64,000 nt of DNA from Eriocheir sinensis (Eukaryota > Arthropoda > Malacostraca > Decapoda > Varunidae). The notes beneath the pieces were generated by a model. That model saw only the letters and a list, made by a program, of their open reading frames with translations. It ran no database searches and was not told the origin of the DNA. Below, one piece after another: positions 15,155 through 25,706 of this stretch. Made by a program: the position numbers and the translations under genes. The stretch's first letter is position 1; every line of letters begins with the position of its first letter. Where the stretch lies: the NCBI RefSeq assembly GCF_024679095.1, contig NC_066509.1, positions 21,599,424-21,663,423 on the forward strand. Direction: 5' to 3'.

Positions 15155-18037
15155 TTAAAGTGTCATTGGGGTAGGAAGTGTGCTTCTCCAGTGGTGGGCC
15201 GCCAGCTTAACTTCTTGTGTCTTCATCCCACGGACGTGAGGGACGGTGGTCGTGAACACATTCCACATCCGGGAGACTCTACTCACAAAGGTGCGTTGGT
15301 GCTGGCTGGTGCGGGAACGTGGCTCCTCCACTGCGTCACCACGGGATAGCACCGTTCTTGTGTCCCGCGTGGTGACTATCGGAGGTTGACGTAGTCCCGC
15401 CAGGTGTGGCACTTTATGCACCTGTGCTTTGTGGAGAACAACAAGCGCTGCGACGTCTCTGCGGTGTTCCAGCGAATCGACGGAGCTGGGAGTCTCCGTC
15501 TGGACTGGGGGAGCTGCTGCATCCACCATTCGCAGCGCCCGTCGCTGGATGCTGTCGAGTCTCCCCCTGTGCGAGACAGCACACGACATCAAAGAGAGGA
15601 CAGCGTACTCTAGGTAAGGCCGTATCTGGGCCTTGTAGAGCAACAGCCTCCCTTTTCTGTCGAGGAAGCTGGCTACCCTTCGCAGGCAGGAGACTCTCTG
15701 GGAGGCCTTTTGGGCAATGTGTTTGATGTGGCTGTCAAACCGTAGCCCTCGATCCACTTCCAGTCCCAAAATCTTGACGGATTCCTGGAGTGGGCAGGGG
15801 ATGCCGTCAAAGCGTAGGCTCCCCTCCACCGCTGGCCCGGCAGTGGGGGATCGAGAGATCACCATTGCCTGGGTCTTCTCCGGGGCAAAGGTCACCTGCC
15901 AGCGGGCACCTCACTCCTATAGCACCTTCAGCTGCTGATTGACCTCATCAGCAGCTCGCCCACTGTCTTGTCGGGGGTAGGTGCAGGAGAGAGTGCAATC
16001 ATTAGCGTAAGCTGAGATTGCCGGCAGCTGCTGGAGAAGGTCGTCAACGTAAATATTCCACAGGACTGGCCCCAGCACTGATGCCTCCACTGGCAAGGAC
16101 TCGGACGCCTGCCCGTTAACGACGACCTGGAGCGTCCTTCCTTGCAGGTAGTCTTCCAGGAGCTGAAGAAGATCGCCTTGGATGCCCTTAGCGCGGAGCT
16201 TCTCGAGGAGGCCACCGTGCCAAACTCTGTCGAAAGCACCCGCTATGTCCAGGGCCACCACGACAGTGTCCAGGCCGTCGTCAAGGGCGTCCTGCCAGCT
16301 CTTGGTGAGAAGCATGAGCAGATCAGAGGTGAACCGGCCAGGTCTGAACCCAAACTTTTGGTCCGAGAGGAGGTAATTGTCTGCCACAACCCTCTCGAAC
16401 ACTTTCCCCACCACAGAGAGCAGGGAAATGGGCTGGTAATTTTTGGGGTCAGATCTGGAGCTCTTCTTGTGGACGGGAACCACTCAAGCCTCTTTCCATG
16501 TTGATGGCCAGATGTTTTCCCGGAGGCAGGCAGAAAAGACTGTGGCGAGAGGGGAAGCCAGCTCGTGGACACAATGCTTCAGCAGGTGCGGGCTGAGGTC
16601 ATCGGGGCCAGACGCCCTATGGTTATCCAGCCCTCGTAGCAGGCGTTCAACCAGCATCTGTGTCACCTCCACCTTGGTGACGGTCTCCTCACATTGCTGT
16701 ACCAAACAAGGCGGTGACTGTCCGGGATCGTCTACCCTCATCTTCCCGGCGATGAGGCTGGCCAGCAGCTGGGCTTTCTCCTTGCTGCTGGTGGCCACCG
16801 TCCCGTCTAGCCTTAAGAGAGGAGGAATCGTGTCCTGGCGGCTAATCCCCTGCCTTTCCTTGACAAGGGACCACCAAGTCTTGTTGCCTACCCCTGCTCC
16901 ACACAGCTTGGGCCTCATGTAATCCTCCCACTTCCGTATGGCCCACTTGCTGGTCACCACCATCCTCCTGCAGGCCGCCCGGTGCAGGACCTTGTTGCGC
17001 AGAGTCGGGTTCCGTTTGTAGCGGAGCCACGCTGAGTACTTAGCGTCGGCAGCAACACGGCAGCGGTAACCAAACCATGGTTGGTCCGCTGGTCTGGTGG
17101 TGAATTCTCGGTGGGGCACATGTCATCTCTGGAGGTCCAAGAGGTGGGAAGTGAGGGCTTGTGTCATGCTCTCCGCCCCGCCTCGCAGCACAGAAGGCCA
17201 CGCCGTGTGGCTCAGGTCACGGCGTAAGGAGGTCCAGTCTGCCTTGTCCCACAGCCAGATCGTGCGGGCAGTGGCCTCGTCCCGAGCCACCCCCACATCC
17301 ACCAAGGTCAAGACAGCATGTTGGTCGGAGCTGCCTACGAGTCCCAGCTAGTGACAGCGGAGAATGTCCTCCTTGTGGTCGGTGATGATGTGGTCCAGCG
17401 TCCCGCCCAGCTCATGAGTAGGGAAGGTTATATGATCCGCCAGGCCCTGCACCGCCAAGAGGCCCTCGTAGGCGTCCTGTTCTCAGCGGTGGTTGAGGTC
17501 ACCCACCAGTAGGACGTGCCTGCAGCCGTGCGCCACTAGCAGGTCGTCCAGGGCCTCGGTGAGGTACCGGAGAGAGGCAGGCCCTTGTCGTGGCGGGTGG
17601 TACATAGCGCACAGAAGGAGGGCAGAGCGGTCAGCCAGCCCGACCCGGAAGAACATTACCTCCATCTGGGGAGGCGTGTCCACGTCGAGGTGCTGGGCCT
17701 ACAGTCCTTCCTTGAAGCAGACAGCCACTCTGCCTCCTGCTCGCTCGTGTCGGTCCCTCCTGGCCCAGTGAGTGTAGCCACGCATCTTGCCAAACGTGGG
17801 CTCCACTTCACTGTTCAGCCAGGTCTCCGTCACCACAACTATGTCGGCACTATGTCGCAAGACATAGTTTTGGGTCAGGTCTCCGATGTTCGTTCGGAGA
17901 CCACGTACATTGGCGGAGATGACCTTTAGTTGACGGCGGGGGGGTTGTGGCTGTACCATGATGGTGGGGGTACCGGTCCGGCGTGCTGGTGTATAGGAGG
18001 GCTCGTCTGGGGGTGTTGGGGGAGAGGGGGGTTCCAC
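15155..18037 (-). pseudogene. LINE-B ORF2: AP endonuclease plus reverse transcriptase
   Basis: One continuous frame from about 18037 to the stop at 15155 covers endonuclease (SANVRGL, TETWL, the GDLN box near 17490, SSDQ near 17320) and RT (NYQPISLL, FGFRPGR, AFDRVWH, SVLGPVLWNIYVDD). It is interrupted by stops at 17699, 17483, 17348, 17123, 16484, 15917 and 15911 without any frameshift. The RT box reads YAND (Asn codon at 16001-16003), replacing the first catalytic aspartate. The usual PQGS segment before VLGP is missing in frame. The endonuclease SDH box reads SDQ, losing the usual His. The C-terminal region after RT is well preserved. Clearly a dead copy. Confidence 0.93.
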
Positions 18038-19545
18038 TGCCAGTCCAGGATGTGACTCCAGGTCCCCGGCTGTGGAAGAAGTGGGCGCGTCTGTGATAGG
18101 GGCTGAGGCTGTGGTGGTGCTGACGGAAGGCTAGTGGCTGGAAGCCTTCCCTCCGCCAGGATTCGTCGGAGGAGACGTTCCTGTCTCAGGTCGGAGGTCC
18201 TTGTGTAGCAAGACACAGCAGTGTGTCCCCTACGAGTGCAGTACTCGCACGTCTTCACCCTGGTTGATGGCTGATGTGGATTGTCAGTCTGTCTCCGTGG
18301 CTGGCCGGCTTCCTCCTGGTTATTCGTGTGGTGCCTGGCCTCGGTCACTTCTTGTGTGTTTCCACTTTTCTTGTTTTTCTTTTTCTTCTTTTTCTTGATC
18401 CTTCCGGTAGTGATGGGTGATGTATCGGCGGTGGCGGGGGTTGGGCTGTTAGAGGTAATTGTATTGGCGGCGGCGGTTTCAGTGGTTGTGGTGGTGGTGG
18501 CTGAGTAGGTAGTAGCGGTAAGGGGGGGGGGGGGGTCAGTGGTTGTGGTCGTGGCGGCGGTGGTATCTGAGTAGGTAGTTCAGTGGTTGTGGTGGTGGCG
18601 GGGGGTGGGAGGATGTTAGGGGCAGTGGCGGTGGCGGGGGGTGGGGGGGTGTTCAGAACACTGGCGGAGGTGGGGGTGGTGGTGGTGGATGTGAGGGCGG
18701 CGATGGTGGTGGTGGCTGGGCTGGCGTTGGTGGTGGTGGTGGCGGTGGTGGCGTCGGTGGTTGTGGTGTTTTCCGGGTAATTGGAGACAGGTGGCGCCAG
18801 GAGGGGTAGTTGTTGAGACGGGTGTGGGTGTATGCTGGGGGTTGGTCACCGAGGTGCTGGTGTGAGCAGGGTCAGGTGGGGCGTGGTAGGGAGGGGTGGC
18901 GGGCCTGGTGGTGTATCGGAGCTTTCGCGGCCTCCCTGAGCTCCATCAATTCCGCCAATGCTCAGAGCCCTGACAGACCTCCTCCCAGTGTCCGTCGATG
19001 GTGTCCGAAAGGGCACTGACAGCTTGCGTATGTGTGGCTATTTTTGCCTCGCGCTACTTTAAGGCAGCAAGTCTGTCAGCGAGTCTGAGGGCTGAAGCAA
19101 ACAGCTCCCTATTTTCTATTATCAGGTCCCCGTCTTGTTGGAGGAACTTCAGGATAACATTTGTTCTAGAAGCTTCCTCCGTGAGCTTCTCAATCAGGGA
19201 GATTAGCTCTCCTCTTTCCAGGCCCTCCCAGTAACTTTCCTCTTCACTTGTGCGGGCGGCGAGCTGTTCCTGTTCATTCCGGAGTAGCGAGGAGGGTGTG
19301 TCTGTCTTCTCGCTGACGAATGTGACTGGGTCGTCGGCCTGCACTCGCAGCTACTCTGTGTCGGCACACCTGTAGGTTAGAGTGTCTCCCAGACAAGTGA
19401 TGTGACACAGATTAGGGCAACTTTCCTCTTCACAGCTGGTGTTGGCGGTTCTCGAGGCTGCCTTACCGCAAACAGCACACCACTTCTGCGGAAGGTAACC
19501 TAGCAGGTCTCGCCTGGCGATGAATGGGTGAGCGGAGGCAGGCAT
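17926..19545 (-). pseudogene. LINE-B ORF1: PHD finger, coiled region, CCHC knuckle
   Basis: Probable RNA-binding/chaperone ORF. From the N-terminus (MPASAHPF..., about 19545) it has a Cys/His cluster C-x2-C...C-x4-C-x3-CH-x2-C fitting a PHD-type finger (about 19350-19480), then a Glu/Leu-rich helical stretch (19054-19344), a long Thr/Pro/His low-complexity part created by GGT/GGC repeats (about 18420-18780, with a G run near 18525), and a CCHC knuckle CEYCTRRGHTAVSC near 18210-18255. Stops interrupt it at 19351, 19054 and 18616. It overlaps the start of ORF2 by about 110 bp in another frame. Frame continuity through the G run is uncertain. Confidence 0.8.
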
Positions 19546-19721
19546 GAGGAAGGGAGGGGTGGGGGGGAGGGGGTTGAAGAGGCAGGGAGAGTTGTGCAGT
19601 GTCAGGTGATGCAGGTGCAGTCAGGTCAGGACAGGCCGGGGCAGGGCTCGGCGCCGCGGTTAATCTCTTTCGGAATGCGGTGCAGCTGCGGGGTGAATTC
19701 CCTAGGGAAATCCCCTTTCCG

Positions 19722-20060
19722 GGTAGAGGTACAGCCACGAGGGGAAGTCAAGGAGACAGATCTCGTCGCCGTGCCTTCGCTGCCAGGCGTACACCTTCTA
19801 ACACTTAACACTGTCTTGCACTGGATCACTGCACTGCTACTAAGGCACTACACATCGCACATTACACTATCCAGAGTCACTATACACTTATTCGTCACGT
19901 CACGCTGGTGGTGTAAGGGCGCAGCTATGAGGGGGTCAGGGAGACAGGTCTCGTCGCGATGACCCTGCTGCCGTCGCACACTTTGTTGCACTTCACAGTG
20001 GCCTTACACTGTTCACTCTGTAGTACACGGCTCCGTGGTGGTTGTGATGATGTGATCTGG
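19722..20060 (-). repeat. Two-unit tandem repeat in the LINE-B 5' UTR, about 190-bp unit
   Basis: The string GGAGACAG(A/G)TCTCGTCGC occurs at about 19752 and 19940, each in related flanking sequence. By analogy with other LINEs, repeated 5' UTR monomers may carry promoter activity, but no promoter motif was identified. Confidence 0.7.
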
Positions 20061-20100
20061 TGAGTGCTGACGGTAGTGGAGAACCGGAGGCCTTAAGACC

Positions 20101-20365
20101 TTAAGTTGTTTCTTTCTTTTTCCCTTTTTTCCCTTCCGTTTCAACTTTCTCCTTGCCTTTATCTTCCTCTTGTAACTTTGTCTTACTCGGGGACTTCTTT
20201 GTGGCTCCTGTTTTCTTCGCCTTCCATTTTCTATATCATTTCTTCCCTTGTCTTTGTTTCATTATTTCCCTGGTTTCTCCTTTAGCTTATTGTTCACTTT
20301 CTTTTCTAAATTTTCCTTTCCTTCGGTATTTCATTATTTTCTTGATTCCTTCAAGGGGATAGGAC
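20101..20365. other. T/C-rich spacer between LINE-B and LINE-C
   Basis: Pyrimidine-rich low-complexity DNA. No gene seen. Confidence 0.6.
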
Positions 20366-21277
20366 GTGCTCTGGCTAGCTCTTGGGTTGACCATGTCTTG
20401 TGGGATGAGTTACAGTGGTGCAGTGTGGGGAGGAGGCGGGGCCGGTAGGGGTACAGTTGAGTTGGTGAATTCTTTATTGGAGAGAATAGAAGAGTTGGAG
20501 AGGACTGGGAAGACCTTGAGGAAGGAAAGTCGAATCCTTCGTTCATCAGGTCCTGAGACAGGTGGTGTACATAGTACACCGCCACAAGATGGGGACTGGC
20601 AGGTAGTCCGGAGCCATGGCAACCGCTTGAGGTTGAAGAGGATCAATCCTGTGGGTGTGGAGTGCAGCAACTCCTTCCAGGCTCTCTCTGAGTCGAGGGA
20701 GGAGGAAGGATTGGAGGTGAAGGAGAGGAGGGCAGTTGGCAAATCCCTGCCCAGAGGTAACATTTTGGTTGTTGGGGATAGCAAGGTCAGGTTGTCAGAT
20801 AAGATCTTCTGTGCTAAAGATAGGAAACGCAGTACAAGGGTGTGTTTTCCAGGGGCGGGGATTAGGGATGTCAGCGACAGGGTAGAGTCGTGCATGTCAG
20901 GCGAGGGAGTCAAACCCATCGTCTGCCTGAGCGTGGGAGGGAACGACATAGGCAGGTTAGGTAGCGAACAGCTTCTGCGTCGCTACAGTGAGGCTCTTAG
21001 AAGAGTTGCGTCAAAGGGCGGGGCTCCTGTGGTGTGTGTGGTTCTTCCAAGGCGGCGGGTTGATGGCATTTGACTGTCCAGGGCTATTGCATTAAACTAC
21101 AGGTTGGCAGATTATTGCAAAGCCAATGGATGGACATTTGTCGACACCTGGGACCATTTCTTTGGCAAAAAACACCTATACCAGGGGGGCGGGGCTCACC
21201 TTTCATGGGAGGGGGTACAGATCTTGTCTGATGCCCTTGAACGTGGATTGGGGGTCCTGCAGGGTTTTTTAGGGTAA
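20366..21277 (+). pseudogene. LINE-C ORF1: coiled coil plus SGNH/GDSL esterase-like domain
   Basis: Esterase domains in ORF1 are known from CR1-like LINEs, where a role in membrane or lipid interaction has been suggested. A short Glu/Leu/Arg coiled region (about 20455-20520) precedes the hydrolase: GDS nucleophile block near 20773-20781, GGND block near 20938-20949, and a final HLS block near 21196. TGA at 21071-21073 interrupts the frame, which then continues without shift to TAA 21275-21277. The Asp that normally lies three residues before the catalytic His is Gly here. An ATG at 20391 is a plausible start. Probably non-functional. Confidence 0.82.
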
Positions 21278-21294
21278 GTAAGAAGTGGCCTAAG

Positions 21295-22831
21295 ATGGCA
21301 ACACCAAGTGGGAACACTAAATATAGTAATTATAATAGCAGCTGCAGGGTAAAGCAAGGGGTAGGTCTAAATGTGTACTATACAAACAGTAGAAGTATTA
21401 GGAATAAGATAGATTTATTGAGGGGAAAGGCGTGCGTAGAGAAATTTGATATGATAGCGATCACAGAGTCATGGATAAACACTGCAGACAGACACTTTCT
21501 CCCAGAATTAGAGATTGAAGGCTATAAGTTATTACAATAGGATCGAATAGACAGGAAGGGGGGTGGGGTCGCACTCTTCGTCAGGGACAATCTTAAATGT
21601 GTCATTAACAACTCAATCAAGGTAGTTAGCAATACAGAAACCCTCTGGGTAGAAACAATTGGTAGAAAGGAGAAACTTGTCATCGGAGTATTTTACAGAC
21701 CGCCCAACCTTACCAGGGACAGTAGCCAATCCCTTTTACAGGAAATTAGTAGGGCGTCAAGATATAGAAATGTTTGTGTAATTGGGGATTTCAATTATAG
21801 GAACATAGAGTGGGATCCTTTATCAGGAGACCAAGAGGCACAGGATTTGTTAGATGTGAAACAGTATAGGTTCCTGAAACAGTTAATTAGAACACCAACG
21901 AGGGAAGAAAATATTTTGGATTTATTGTTAACTAACAGAGAGGACAAAGCAACATTGAGGTTGGGGATTCATCAGGTAACAGTGGTCATAAGGAAATTAG
22001 ATTTAATATCAAATGGGAGGATAGAGTCAGCAGTAACAACACATTAATACCTGGCTTCAGGAAGGCGGACTACGTGGGGTTAAGAAAGCAGCTGCGGAGG
22101 CTTAGGGGAGTGAGATCAGAAGTAGGTCAGGACCCAGAGCAGGGAGGGGCGCTAATCTCTGATGAGGTCACTAGTCAGGTCAGTAGCTTGGAGGGTGAAT
22201 ACAATAGTCTGGTCAGGGAGATTAAACTAGGACAGAAACAGTTTATACCTCACAGGGAAGTCAGGTCAACAGGTAATTACCCGCGATGGATGACAGAAAG
22301 GCTAAAAACTGAAATAGGAAGGAAAAGAGGACTATATGCTAGAATCAAAAGGGGGGAAACTCACCGAAGGGATACCTACAACGATTTAGCTAGAACAGTA
22401 AAAAAGAACACGCGTATGGCAAAACGTAGTTATGAGATTATAATTGCCAGGGAAGCAAAGATCATCCAAAGCGCATTTTTCAGCTTTATAAGACCAAGGT
22501 TAGGGATAAGATAGGGCCGCTTAAGTCAGGAGAATCACTGATTAATAGAGATGAGGAAATGAGCGAGGCGTTAAATATATATTTCTTAACTGTATTTACC
22601 AAAGAAAGATTAGATGATATACCTCAGGGAGAACAGATCTACAGGGGAGAAGAGGTAGAAGGATTAACCGAAATCAATATGAGTAGGGAGCTCGTGATTA
22701 GACAGATAGAAAGACTTAAAGTCACCAAGGCGCCAGGGCCATATGAACTTTTCCCCAGGGTAATAAAGGAATATGAAACTGAAATAAGTGGGCAGTTAAC
22801 ATAAGTATTTAGGAAGTCGCTAGACACGGTT
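21295..22831 (+). pseudogene. LINE-C ORF2: AP endonuclease and N-terminal RT, broken
   Basis: Begins with an ATG at 21295. Endonuclease motifs are NSRSIRNK, ITESWI, GGGVALFVRD, YRPP and GDFN. TAG at 21538 is the first stop. A frameshift near 21985 falls just before the last endonuclease box, which then reads SGH instead of SDH. The linker runs to about 22514 (TAG), and the RT fingers (KAPGP...FPRVIKEY) end in a stop near 22802 and then lose homology near 22831. The catalytic RT domain is absent. Confidence 0.87.
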
Positions 22832-22856
22832 CTCTGAAAAATTGGCACCTGAAAAA

Positions 22857-22951
22857 ATGACACAGGAATAAATAGCACCATAAAAAATGGCATGGGATAA
22901 AATGGCACAGGAAAAAATGCCACATTTCTCAGCATAGGAAAAAATGGCACA
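22857..22951 (+). repeat. Left terminal inverted repeat
   Basis: Starts ATGACACAGG and ends AAAAAATGGCACA. Pairs with 23926-24020 with 12 mismatches in 95. Confidence 0.85.
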
Positions 22952-23045
22952 TTAGAATCAGCTAAAATGTGTTAAAATTTAATTTCTTTACATATTCCAT
23001 TTAATGAGCCTGAGCTGCTGTTTCCATGGTTAAGGCAGTTTGGGC

Positions 23046-23381
23046 TTATATTTGACCAGGTTTATCTCGAGTGCTTGTCGCTAATGTTTTCATTTTAGAT
23101 TTACATTTTGCTGCTTTAACAGCACTTTCGTCACCATCATGATTGTGTTCCATTACAAGTATTGCATTTTCATTTTCAAGAGAAGCTATTAATGCACCTT
23201 TATATGATAGTGTTCGCTTGACGCACCTCCAACGAATCGTGTTAGCTCTCGACCACTGCTTGGTATATATGTATCCACTGTAACACAGTTTAGGACCTCC
23301 CTTATTGCTTTCGATAATTTCCATGGCGAAACTAAGTTGTGCAGTACGTAGCAGTGTCCCAAAGAGCCCACTAAAGTCCAC
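23046..23381 (-). pseudogene. FLYWCH-type zinc-finger protein fragment
   Basis: A 111-codon frame inside the TIR-bounded element. The pattern YSGYIYTK....RWRC.....(Y)KGALI...EHNHD matches the FLYWCH fold: aromatic strand, W-x-C, second Cys position, and H-N-H. The second zinc-binding Cys is replaced by Tyr (about 23196-23198), so zinc binding is probably lost. No DDE transposase domain follows. It may be a captured or leftover N-terminal domain of a MULE-type transposase. Confidence 0.72.
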
Positions 23382-23421
23382 TAATCTAATACCTCACAGC
23401 TTGCGCCAAGAACATTATGAC

Positions 23422-23579
23422 GGTCCACACGACGGCACAGCTGGCAGTAAGCTGTCGATATGTCTCGAAACATGTTCGGGGGTTTGAACGTCCAAACGAG
23501 ACATGTTGAACATGAATCCGAACATGGTGGAAGCAATGTTGCGAACATGCCTCAAAACATGTCTCCGTGCCGTGTGGCC
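23422..23579. mobile_element. Possible nested MITE, about 158 bp
   Basis: Bounded by imperfect inverted ends: GGTCCACACGACGGCAC at 23422 and GTGCCGTGTGGCC at 23567-23579. The inside contains at least five AACATG/CATGTT strings in both orientations. It lies between the FLYWCH remnant and the right TIR. The target-site duplication is unclear. Confidence 0.5.
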
Positions 23580-23925
23580 TAGGCTTAAGACTTGCGTTCG
23601 TTAGTGTTACTGAAAATCATGCCATAACTTTTTTTTTATGATTTTCATGATGTATGATTTAGTGATACATAAATGTGTGTGTGTGCGTGGGTTAGGAAAA
23701 ACAAAACTGTTTTTACCTATCTTTGTTTGCTAGTCTGTCTGTCTTTATCTTTATATCTATCTATCTATCTATCTATCAATATATCTATGGAAAGAAAAAG
23801 AAGAAAAAGATAAAATGGGAAGAAGAAGAAAAAGAAGAAGATGGAAAGGAGAAGAAGAGGATGATGGCGACATATTCGAAACCTGTAATTACTGAAAATC
23901 ATGCCATAACAAGCAGATATTTCTG

Positions 23926-24020
23926 TGTGCCATTTTTTCCTATGGTGAAAAATGTGCCATACTTTCCTGTGCCATTTTTCCCTGTGCCATTTTTTCTGGT
24001 GCCATTTATTCCTGTGCCAT
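23926..24020 (-). repeat. Right terminal inverted repeat
   Basis: Inverted copy of 22857-22951; subrepeats read TGCCATTTTTTCC-like on the plus strand. Confidence 0.85.
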
Positions 24021-25167
24021 ATTATATTTATGGTGATACTCACTAAACGTTCAGGCTAACGAGGTTCTCATCATGTTAGGTCTGCTTTTTTTTGCTTTGT
24101 TTCGTGATTTGCTTTGGCTTGTTTCCTGAATTGCTATTTCATATATGTGATAAAGTATTTTTTCCAAACCTTTAGTTTTTCCTTTACGTGGACAAGTCGA
24201 GTACTGGTATTTTTTTTCTTTTTCCCTCCAGGTAAGGGCTTGGGGTCGGCCACTAACCAGGAGACAAGGACGCAGGTAAAAATGTGAATCTCAAATCGTT
24301 TCTTTTTACTTATGTTTCCTATTTTTTCTTCAATTTTTTTTCTCCAGTTACATCTCTTGTATTCGACAAAGTTTGGTCTTTAATATATTTTCTTTTCTAG
24401 TCATATTTCGTTTTTTGTATTTATTTCGTAACTGATTTTTTTTTTCTAAAGTTTTGTTTTCTTTATTTTCTCTTCAATGTCATGTTCCAACTTTCCACCT
24501 AATTAGCTTTTTGAATTTGTCCGTCTGCTCTTCTATTTTGCATCATTATGTTCTATTTTGTTAATATATTTTTTTCCATTCTTTTTTATCTTAGTTTCCT
24601 TCTTCTTGAAATTCTACAGCTTTCTTATCTTCTTACCTTTCCACTTCGTTGGTTTTCTAATTTATGTTCCTTTACTCCTCAGTTGTTTCTTATTTATTTA
24701 TTTATATCCTTAATTTTTGTTGTTGTTGTTCTTTTTAACTTCTTTTAATTTTTCTTCAAGTTCGTCCACAGTTTTCTTCGTAGCTTTCCACTTCGTTGGT
24801 TTTTTAATTCCATGTTCCTTCAGTCTTCTATTTCGTGTTTACATTGTCCATTCTCTTTCAACATTTACTCTCTAAGTGTTTTCGTTTTCTATTTTCCTTT
24901 CCTTTTTTTTTCCACTTTGTTACCCTTCTAACTTTATGATCCTATAGTGTATAATTTCGTACTGTTTTATTTTCATTGTCGTTTTCTTGTCTTTATCTTA
25001 TTTTTTTTATTTCATATGATTTCCACATTGTTCACTTTCCATTTTTCTATTTTGCTCCATTTCTTATTGTGTATTATTTGCTTCCTTCCCGCATTAACTC
25101 CATGTTAGTGTGTGTGGGAGGATGGTTCTTATATTTCATTGTATGTCATCTGCGTTCCCAATTATCA

Positions 25168-25204
<37 letters not shown>

Positions 25205-25706
25205 GGCCTCTCATTTTTTTTTCCTTTTCCACTTTGTAACCTTTTAGTTTCGAGTTCTTTGACTTTCATTTCCATTTCGAGTCATATTATGTCCCTTGCG
25301 CCATTTTCTCCTTTCCTTTTTTTGATTTTTTTTTTTTTTTGGCTCGAGTTCCGTCATTTCATTTCTTTTCTTTTCCACTTTCACATTCCTTCTGTCTCTC
25401 ATTGCCCAGTGCTGTCACTTTCCTCTCCCCCCTTCATTTTTTTTCTTTACATGCCTTTCCAGTTATTCTTTTCGTGTATTTTCCTCTCCACTCCTCTTCT
25501 TTTATTTCCACTTCGTTAGCTTTATTATTTTATTACCGTGTTATCCTTCATCGTGTATTGTTCGAATTTATCTCCATTTCCGTCTTCCCTATTTTCTTTC
25601 TTTTAGATTTCGTTTCTAATTTTCTTCTTATCACTTCACTATCTTCATTACATATTTGTATATTTGTTTATTAATTGTAAAAAAATATTTGATTAATTTA
25701 TCTATT
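24021..25706. other. T-rich DNA with a degenerate interspersed repeat
   Basis: The phrase TTTCCACTT(C/T)GTT, often followed by T-rich sequence and ATGTTCCTT, recurs near 24640, 24787, 24910, 25225 and 25507, suggesting a decayed array with units of 100-280 bp. A (TC)n tract lies at about 25171-25202. Phe/Ser/Leu open frames are by-products. Confidence 0.65.

Larger units (their letters stand above)
20366..22831 (+). mobile_element. LINE-C: CR1-like LINE with esterase ORF1, 3' end lost
   Basis: ORF1 with a GDSL/SGNH esterase-like domain is followed after 17 bp by ORF2 with endonuclease and the first part of RT. Homology stops near 22831 in the RT fingers, immediately before the terminal repeat of a DNA transposon. 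LINEs normally lose their 5' end, so this loss of the 3' end reflects a later event. RT sequence around the stop point resembles LINE-E and LINE-G. Confidence 0.88.
22857..24020. mobile_element. DNA transposon with 95-bp terminal inverted repeats, FLYWCH remnant
   Basis: Two 95-bp ends (22857-22951 and 23926-24020) are inverted copies with about 87% identity and no gaps. Weaker similarity may extend each end by about 15 bp. Each end is itself built from a roughly 15-bp A-rich subrepeat containing ATGGCAC. Between them is a minus-strand FLYWCH-type zinc-finger remnant. FLYWCH fingers accompany Mutator-like (MULE) transposases, and MULEs often have long TIRs, so a non-autonomous MULE relative is my best guess. 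No transposase core and no clear target-site duplication were found. Confidence 0.78.
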
